The position numbers and the translations under genes are program-made. From positions 1 through 7,229 of the forward strand of contig JAITJV010000115.1 of NCBI GenBank assembly GCA_031278755.1: a stretch of DNA of 7,229 nt, in the 5' to 3' direction. This stretch comes from Treponema sp. (GTDB taxonomy: Bacteria > Spirochaetota > Spirochaetia > Treponematales > Breznakiellaceae). Below are positions 1 to 4,757 of this stretch, one piece after another (positions within the stretch are counted from its first letter, which is position 1; each line of letters opens with the position of its first letter). The notes beneath the pieces were generated by a model. That model saw nothing but the letters and a program-made list of their open reading frames with translations. It was not told the DNA's origin and ran no database searches.

Positions 1-20
1 GCTGACTTGCAAAAAATGAA

Positions 21-1205
21 ATGCCCGGTACGGACTGTTCAAAAAGCCTTTCCCTCATGACCCCCGCCGAAACGGAAAAGGCCCACCGTTTTCACCAAAG
101 TTTTCCCCGGTATGCGCAGACGCCGCTTGTGAATCTTTCGCATCTTGCCTCGTATTTTGGGATCAGGGGAATTCTTGTCAAGGATGAATCCTTCCGTTTT
201 GAGCTTAACGCGTTCAAGGTGCTGGGAGCTTCCTACGCCATTGCGAAATACATCGCGGGGGAGCTGGGGAAGGATGTTTCTGAAATTGACTACGGCGTCC
301 TTGTTTCCGACGAGACCAAAAAGAAGCTGGGAGACATCACCTTTTACACGGCGACGGACGGCAACCACGGAAGAGGGGTCGCCTGGGCCGCAAACAGACT
401 CCGTCAGAAATCGGTGGTGCTTATGCCCAGGGGTTCTTCGCAGGCGCGTTTTGAAAACATAAAAAAAGAAGGGGCCGACGTAACGATTACCGATCTTAAC
501 TATGACGACGCCGTAAGGCTTGCCGGCAAAATGGCGTCCGGGGATCCCCGCGGGGTCATAGTTCAGGACACGGCCTGGGAAGGCTACGAGGAGATCCCCG
601 GCTGGATCATGCAGGGCTACGGCTCCATGTCCTTCGAGGCGTTTCAGCAGTTAAAGGAAGCGGGCTTTGAAAGACCCACCCATATTTTTGTACAGGCCGG
701 CGTAGGCTCCCTTGCCGGATCGGTGGCGGGGTACTTCGCCAACCTCTTTCCTGAAGATCCTCCCGTGACAACCGTGGTGGAAGCGTCCGCGGCCGACTGC
801 CTTTTTATTTCAAATCTGGCGGGAAAACTTGTCGGGGTAAAGGGAAACCTCAGTACGATCATGGCGGGCCTTGCGTGCGGAGAAGGAAATACGATCTCGT
901 GGGAGATCCTCAAAAACCACGCGCGTTTTTTTGTTTCTTCCCCCGACTGGGTCGCGGCGCGGGGCATGCGTGTACTGGGGGTTCCCCTCAAAGGGGACGG
1001 CAAGGTTATTTCGGGAGAATCGGGGGCGGTAACCACGGGCCTCCTCTTTACGCTGCTCCGCGATGGGGAGTACGGCGACTTCCGGAAAGCCCTCGGAATA
1101 GGCGCGGACTCGGTGGTGCTGCTTTTCAGCACGGAAGGAAACACGGATCCTGAACGATTCCGTGACGTGGTATGGGACGGAGAATTCCCCAGCGGAAATC
1201 TCTGA
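21..1205 (+). CDS. ygeX: 2,3-diaminopropionate ammonia-lyase (YgeX/DpaL)
   Basis: This PLP enzyme of the tryptophan-synthase-beta fold (fold type II) converts 2,3-diaminopropionate to pyruvate and two ammonia in the cytoplasm. At 394 aa it matches the usual ~400 aa and aligns end to end with E. coli YgeX as I remember it. Visible motifs are the PLP lysine K66 in N-A-F-K, T-D-G-N-H-G with D113 (E. coli D120), Q-D-T-A-W-E-G-Y with D183 (E. coli D189), the phosphate-binding loop Q-A-G-V-G-S near 225-230, and C260 and C286, matching the E. coli disulfide pair. ATG 21 is the only start between an in-frame TGA at 3-5 and the conserved region. It has no clear Shine-Dalgarno site, and ATG 57 is an alternative. 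The N-terminus is about 11 residues shorter than in E. coli. There is a ~4-residue insertion before D113. E61 stands where E. coli has glycine in R-F-G-L-N. First visible gene of the operon; the promoter lies outside the window. Confidence 0.95.
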   Translation: MPGTDCSKSLSLMTPAETEKAHRFHQSFPRYAQTPLVNLSHLASYFGIRGILVKDESFRFELNAFKVLGASYAIAKYIAGELGKDVSEIDYGVLVSDETKKKLGDITFYTATDGNHGRGVAWAANRLRQKSVVLMPRGSSQARFENIKKEGADVTITDLNYDDAVRLAGKMASGDPRGVIVQDTAWEGYEEIPGWIMQGYGSMSFEAFQQLKEAGFERPTHIFVQAGVGSLAGSVAGYFANLFPEDPPVTTVVEASAADCLFISNLAGKLVGVKGNLSTIMAGLACGEGNTISWEILKNHARFFVSSPDWVAARGMRVLGVPLKGDGKVISGESGAVTTGLLFTLLRDGEYGDFRKALGIGADSVVLLFSTEGNTDPERFRDVVWDGEFPSGNL

Positions 1206-1218
1206 AAGAAACGGAACT

Positions 1219-1222
1219 GGAG
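1219..1222 (+). promoter_or_regulatory. Shine-Dalgarno GGAG setting a TTG start for ygeY
   Basis: GGAG at 1219-1222 lies 6 bases before TTG 1229-1231. The longer reading frame from ATG 1172 has no such site and would overlap ygeX by 34 bases. Starting at TTG gives 400 aa, close to the ~403 aa of E. coli YgeY, and removes a 19-residue basic leader with no counterpart that I can recall. The start choice is inferred from spacing and length, not proven. Confidence 0.65.
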
Positions 1223-1228
1223 ACGCCG

Positions 1229-2431
1229 TTGGTTGATTTTACCGCGGTCAAAAAAGCCGCCGGGGGGTGCAGGGCGGACATGAGCAAATTCCTGCGGGAT
1301 GTAGTGAAGATCCCCGGCGAAAGCTGCGGCGAAAAAGCCGTCGCGGCAAGGATCATAAAGGAAATGAAAAAGACCGGCTTTACCGAAGCGGGCGCCGACA
1401 GGATGGGGAATGTCATCGGTTATATGGGAAAAGGAAAAACCCTCATCGCCTTTGACGGCCACATCGATACGGTAGGAATAGGCAACCGTTCAAACTGGAA
1501 ATTCGATCCTTACGACGGCTATGAGACCGACACGGAGATAGGCGGGCGGGGCGCAAGCGATCAACTGGGCGGACTCGTTGCCGCGGTCTATGGGGCGAAG
1601 ATCATGAAAGACCTGGGCTTGCTCAACGACAAATACCGCGTCATGGTGACGGGCACCGTCCAGGAAGAAGACTGCGACGGGCTTTGCTGGGAGTACATCA
1701 TCAAGGAAGAAAAAATAAGGCCCGAGTTTGTGGTTATTACCGAGCCGACCAACGGCGGCATCTACCGGGGCCAGCGGGGGCGTATGGAGATACGTGTGGA
1801 AGTACAGGGCGTTTCCTGCCACGGCTCCGCCCCCGAACGGGGAGACAACGCGATCTACAAGATGGGTGAAATCATCGCCGAAGTAAAAACACTGAACGGC
1901 AGGCTCAAAAACGATTCCTTTCTCGGCAGGGGAACGCTGGCCGTTTCCCAGATCTACTTCAGCTCTCCCTCGCGCTGCGCCGTGGCGGATATGTGCGCCA
2001 TTTCCATTGACCGGCGCCTTACCTGGGGCGAAACCTACGAGACGGCCCTCAGGGAAATCCGCGCCCTTCCCGCGGTAAAGAAATACAAGGCCGAAGTGGG
2101 CATGTACAGGTACGACAGGCCCAGTTATACCGGCGTGTCCTATCCCGTCGACTGCTTCTTCCCCACATGGGTAATTCCCGAGGACGCCCCCGCGGCACAG
2201 GCGATGGTCAAGGCGTACGAAGGCATGTACGGCAAACCCAGGGTGGACAAGTGGACCTTTTCAACAAACGGCGTCGCCATCATGGGAAGAAACGGCATTC
2301 CATGCATAGGATTCGGCCCGGGCAGGGAAGAAGAAGCCCACGCCCCGAACGAAAAAACATGGAAGGAAGATCTTGTACGCTGCGCCGCGGTCTATGCCGC
2401 CCTGCCTTCAGTTTATACGGAAGGAAAATGA
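1229..2431 (+). CDS. ygeY: YgeY family M20 metallo-hydrolase (selenium-metabolism/purine cluster)
   Basis: This is a zinc-type amidohydrolase/peptidase of the M20 (ArgE/DapE) family. The true substrate is not settled; in this context a ureido or N-acyl derivative of diaminopropionate is a reasonable inference. Numbering from TTG 1229, the family residues are all present: H78 and D80 (G-H-I-D-T), bridging D111 (G-A-S-D-Q), catalytic E146 with ligand E147 (V-Q-E-E-D-C-D-G), E172 (T-E-P-T) and H371 (A-H-A-P-N-E). The lid-domain stretch around 194-210, with [10 protein letters not shown], is nearly identical to E. coli YgeY. Length is 400 aa against about 403. The upstream ATG at 1172 is possible but is weaker on ribosome-site grounds. 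The gene begins 23 bases after ygeX ends and is 87 bases from ygeW. It is cytoplasmic, with no signal peptide or membrane segment. Identity of the family is very secure; the exact reaction is not. Confidence 0.93.
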   Translation: MVDFTAVKKAAGGCRADMSKFLRDVVKIPGESCGEKAVAARIIKEMKKTGFTEAGADRMGNVIGYMGKGKTLIAFDGHIDTVGIGNRSNWKFDPYDGYETDTEIGGRGASDQLGGLVAAVYGAKIMKDLGLLNDKYRVMVTGTVQEEDCDGLCWEYIIKEEKIRPEFVVITEPTNGGIYRGQRGRMEIRVEVQGVSCHGSAPERGDNAIYKMGEIIAEVKTLNGRLKNDSFLGRGTLAVSQIYFSSPSRCAVADMCAISIDRRLTWGETYETALREIRALPAVKKYKAEVGMYRYDRPSYTGVSYPVDCFFPTWVIPEDAPAAQAMVKAYEGMYGKPRVDKWTFSTNGVAIMGRNGIPCIGFGPGREEEAHAPNEKTWKEDLVRCAAVYAALPSVYTEGK

Positions 2432-2436
2432 CGCTT

Positions 2437-2458
2437 TTCCAAAATTTCGGTTTTGGAA
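2437..2458 (+). other. intergenic stem-loop between ygeY and ygeW
   Basis: TTCCAAAA (2437-2444) and TTTTGGAA (2451-2458) form a perfect 8-bp stem with a 6-base loop, starting 6 bases after the ygeY stop. It is A+T-rich and is not followed by a T-run, so it does not look like a strong intrinsic terminator. It may stabilise the 3' end of the upstream message, modestly attenuate transcription, or be chance. The rest of the 87-base gap (2432-2518) holds only the ygeW ribosome site. Confidence 0.4.
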
Positions 2459-2518
2459 TAAACTCAAATAATCAGCGTTTGAGAGGTTTTTCCGCCCTAA
2501 AGCGCAAGAGGAGTTTTT

Positions 2519-3727
2519 ATGGCCTGTATCAATCAGTATACTTCAAGGCTGGACAGCCTCAATTTCGGGGACATGTTCGGCGGCGATTTTTTTCTTACCT
2601 GGGAAAAATCCCATGATGAAATTCTTGCGACGTTTACAATAGCGGACGCCCTGCGCCGGCTGCGGGAAAACAATATTTCCCCAAGGATTTTTGAATCGGG
2701 CCTGGGGGTTTCCCTTTTTCGGGACAATTCAACGCGGACCCGTTTCAGTTTTGCTTCCGCGTGCAACCTCCTCGGGCTTGAAGTGCAGGATCTTGACGAA
2801 GGAAAATCCCAGATAGCCCATGGCGAAACGGTGCGCGAGACGGCGAACATGATCTCCTTTATGGCGGACGTCATAGGGATCAGGGACGACATGTACATAG
2901 GAAAAGGCGGCGCCTATATGCGGGAAGTGGCCAGGGCGGCGCGGGAAGGCTATAGAGACGGCAATCTGGAACAATGCCCCGCGCTGGTAAACCTTCAGTG
3001 CGACGTCGATCATCCCACCCAGACCATGGCGGACATGAACCACATCATCCATCACTTCGGCGGCATAGATAAACTCAGGGGAAAGAAGGTTGCGATGACC
3101 TGGGCCTATTCTCCGTCATACGGGAAGCCCCTTTCCGTTCCGCAGGGAGTCATAGGCCTTATGACCCGCTTCGGCATGGAGGTGCATCTGGCCCATCCCC
3201 AGGGCTACGAAGTGATGCCGGAAGTTGAAGCGGTGGCGAAAAAAAACGCGGAATCAAGCGGTGGAAAATTCACCAAATCCGCTTCCATGGAAGAAGCTTT
3301 CAGGGATGCGGACATTGTGTACCCCAAGAGCTGGGCGCCTTTCGCCGCAATGGAGAAGCGGACAGACCTTTACGGCGCGGGGGACTTTGACGGCATCAAA
3401 ACGCTGGAAAAGGAACTTCTCGCCCAGAACGCCAAATTCAAAAACTGGGAATGCACCGAAAAACTGATGAGTCTCACCAAAAACGGGGCCGCAAAGGACG
3501 GCGGGGCCCTTTATCTCCACTGCCTCCCCGCGGACATTTCGGGGGTAAGCTGCGGGGAAGGCGAAGTAGAAGCGCCGGTGTTTGACCGTTACAGGATTTC
3601 CCTGTACAAACAGGCCGGCCACAAGCCGTATATTATTGCCGCGATGATATTTCTTTCAAAGATCAAATGTCCGCAGGAGACGCTGGCGAATCTTGTTTCG
3701 CGGAACATTCCCCGGTGTTTCCCCTAG
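2519..3727 (+). CDS. ygeW: YgeW-type knotted carbamoyltransferase
   Basis: This is a member of the aspartate/ornithine carbamoyltransferase superfamily, in the trefoil-knotted YgeW group, which acts on or releases carbamoyl phosphate in the cytoplasm. The amino substrate is not firmly known; a role in removing a carbamoyl group from a ureido intermediate of purine breakdown is inferred from the cluster. It has 402 aa against about 396 in E. coli, with near-identical blocks throughout. The carbamoyl-phosphate motif S-T-R-T-R is at 71-75, followed by E-G-K-S-Q near 94-98, H-P-T-Q at 165-168, the knot-region segment Y-S-P-S-Y-G-K-P-L-S-V-P-Q-G at 197-210, and H-C-L-P at 334-337. ATG 2519 follows AGAGGAG (2507-2513) by 5 bases, and the N-terminus aligns residue for residue in length with E. 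coli. It ends with TAG 42 bases before the carbamate kinase. No defects are seen. Confidence 0.95.
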   Translation: MACINQYTSRLDSLNFGDMFGGDFFLTWEKSHDEILATFTIADALRRLRENNISPRIFESGLGVSLFRDNSTRTRFSFASACNLLGLEVQDLDEGKSQIAHGETVRETANMISFMADVIGIRDDMYIGKGGAYMREVARAAREGYRDGNLEQCPALVNLQCDVDHPTQTMADMNHIIHHFGGIDKLRGKKVAMTWAYSPSYGKPLSVPQGVIGLMTRFGMEVHLAHPQGYEVMPEVEAVAKKNAESSGGKFTKSASMEEAFRDADIVYPKSWAPFAAMEKRTDLYGAGDFDGIKTLEKELLAQNAKFKNWECTEKLMSLTKNGAAKDGGALYLHCLPADISGVSCGEGEVEAPVFDRYRISLYKQAGHKPYIIAAMIFLSKIKCPQETLANLVSRNIPRCFP

Positions 3728-4024
3728 CCCATGAAGCCGGGCGCGCCGGAAAGCGGAACGGAGTAAGGCATGAAACAGCGAATAGTCATCGCCCTGGGGG
3801 GCAACGCCCTTGGAGACAACCTCAGGGAACAGATGGCCGCCGCCCGGGCGACGGCCAGGGCCGTCGTCGATCTGATCGAAGCGGGCCATGAGATTGCGGT
3901 TGTCCACGGCAACGGTCCGCAGGTGGGGATGATAGAGACCGCGTTTGAAACAGCGGCAAAGGCGGACAGGCATTTCCCCGTGCTGCCCATGTCGGTATGC
4001 GTCGCGTTGAGCCAGGGCTACATA

Positions 4025-4027
4025 TGA
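4025..4027 (+). other. in-frame TGA replacing a conserved glycine codon in the carbamate kinase
   Basis: The codons run CAG GGC TAC ATA TGA TAC GAT CTT CAG. E. coli YqeA and the Enterococcus enzyme, as I remember them, both have Gly at the TGA position (Y-I-G-Y and S-I-G-Y). One base change from GGA gives TGA, and the frame on both sides is kept, so this is a substitution rather than an indel. That the stop lies in frame is certain; its cause is not. Confidence 0.95.
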
Positions 4028-4029
4028 TA

Positions 4030-4076
4030 CGATCTTCAGAATAACATCAGGATAGAACTGGACAGCCGGAAGATCG
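4030..4076 (+). other. stem-loop just downstream of the in-frame TGA (weak SECIS-like candidate)
   Basis: CGATCTTC (4030-4037) pairs perfectly with GAAGATCG (4069-4076), starting 2 bases after the TGA. Within the 31-base loop, CAG (4048-4050) can pair with CTG (4058-4060), leaving the apical loop GATAGAA. The location and a G opening the apical loop resemble the loose bacterial SECIS rule. Against this, the inner stem is only 3 bp plus one U-G pair, the loop lacks the G-U pair of the fdhF element, and the loop sits several bases further out than in fdhF. It may be chance inside coding sequence. Confidence 0.35.
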
Positions 4077-4619
4077 GCAAACAGGTGGCCGCGATCATAA
4101 CCCAGGTTGAAGTTGACCCCCGCGACAGGGCTTTTGAAAATCCGGCCAAGCCCATAGGAAGTTTTATGACGGAAGACGAAGCGGAGGCCCTTAAACGTAA
4201 AGGCGTCGCCGTTATGGAAGACGCGGGCAGGGGCTGGCGGCAGGTTGTCGCTTCTCCGAAACCGGTAAAAATCGTCGAGGCTGAAACGATCAGGGCCCTG
4301 CTCGCCGCAGGGCAGATTCCCATTGCGGGCGGCGGCGGGGGCATTCCTGTGGCCATGAAGGACGGCCAGTACCGGGGCATAGGCGCCGTGATAGACAAGG
4401 ATTTTACCGCGGCCAAACTTGCCGAAAGCATAGACGCCGATATGCTGATCATCCTTACCGCCGTGGAAAAAGTCGCGATCAACTTCGGCAGAAGCGATCA
4501 AAAATGGCTTGACGTCCTTACCGCGGCCGAAGCTGAAAAGTACATCGCGGAAAATCAGTTTGCAAAAGGATCAATGCTTCCAAAGGTACAGGCCGCCGTT
4601 TCTTTTGTCCAGGGTCCGG

Positions 4620-4641
4620 CCGGCGGGGAAAAGCCCGCCGG
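4620..4641 (+). other. G+C-rich hairpin inside the 3' part of the carbamate kinase gene
   Basis: CCGGCGGG (4620-4627) and CCCGCCGG (4634-4641) form a perfect 8-bp all-G/C stem around the loop GAAAAG. It falls in codons that encode a short G-G-E-K-P insertion absent from E. coli YqeA as I recall it, about 85 bases before the stop codon and 116 before ygfK. No T-run follows, so it is not a standard terminator. It could pause polymerase or protect mRNA within the operon, or simply reflect a small inserted repeat. Confidence 0.45.
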
Positions 4642-4757
4642 ACAGAGGTCCGCAATAATCACGCTCCTTGCCAGGGCAAAAGACGGCCTCGAAGGGAGGA
4701 CGGGCACCAGAATAGTGAAAGGCTGACGTCCGGGCCGGAAACCTTTGAGGAGGAGCC

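Larger units (their letters stand above)
3770..4726 (+). pseudogene. yqeA: carbamate kinase (YqeA/ArcC family) interrupted by an in-frame TGA at codon 86
   Basis: This amino-acid-kinase-fold enzyme normally makes ATP, CO2 and ammonia from carbamoyl phosphate and ADP. The full frame is 318 codons (E. coli YqeA about 310). Before the stop: G-G-N-A-L-G (10-15), H-G-N-G-P-Q-V-G (46-53) and M-S-V-C-V-A-L-S-Q-G-Y-I. Codon 86 (4025-4027) is TGA where relatives have glycine. The same frame then continues Y-D-L-Q-N, K-P-I-G-S-F (127-132), E-D-A-G-R-G-W (150-156), the glycine-rich G-G-G-G-G-I-P-V (187-194), A-V-I-D-K-D (206-211), A-V-E-K-V-A-I-N-F-G (231-240) and a normal TGA end. Nothing else is damaged. 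ATG 3770 follows GGAG (3760-3763) by 6 bases. A short insertion near codons 284-290 holds a G+C-rich hairpin. The kinase would use carbamoyl phosphate from YgeW. It is scored as a pseudogene, but a sequencing error, polymorphism or recoding remain open. A 213-codon frame from GTG 4085 is its downstream part, not a separate gene. Confidence 0.85.

Noticed and set aside
644..1462. Antisense reading frame of 272 codons
   Set aside because: It overlaps the well-supported ygeX and ygeY on the other strand and resembles no known protein.
2167..2616. Frame bridging the end of ygeY and the start of ygeW
   Set aside because: It overlaps two well-matched genes out of frame and its product is rich in Arg, Gly and Lys with no motif.
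3737..3749. G+C palindrome in the gap before the carbamate kinase
   Set aside because: The self-complementary core is short and unremarkable for this base composition, with no T-run or other sign of function.
4025..4027. Changed genetic code reading TGA as glycine or tryptophan
   Set aside because: TGA also ends ygeX, ygeY and the kinase itself at the expected family lengths. Conserved Trp positions use TGG, and the 824 codons of ygfK contain no in-frame TGA.
3656..4501. Long antisense reading frame of 281 codons
   Set aside because: It lies opposite ygeW and the carbamate kinase. Its protein is low-complexity in the way of a G+C-rich shadow, and it has no recognised motif.
4085..4726. Separate 213-codon gene starting at GTG
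   Set aside because: It is in the same frame as the carbamate kinase start and continues its conserved motifs. It has no proper ribosome site and is the part after the in-frame TGA.
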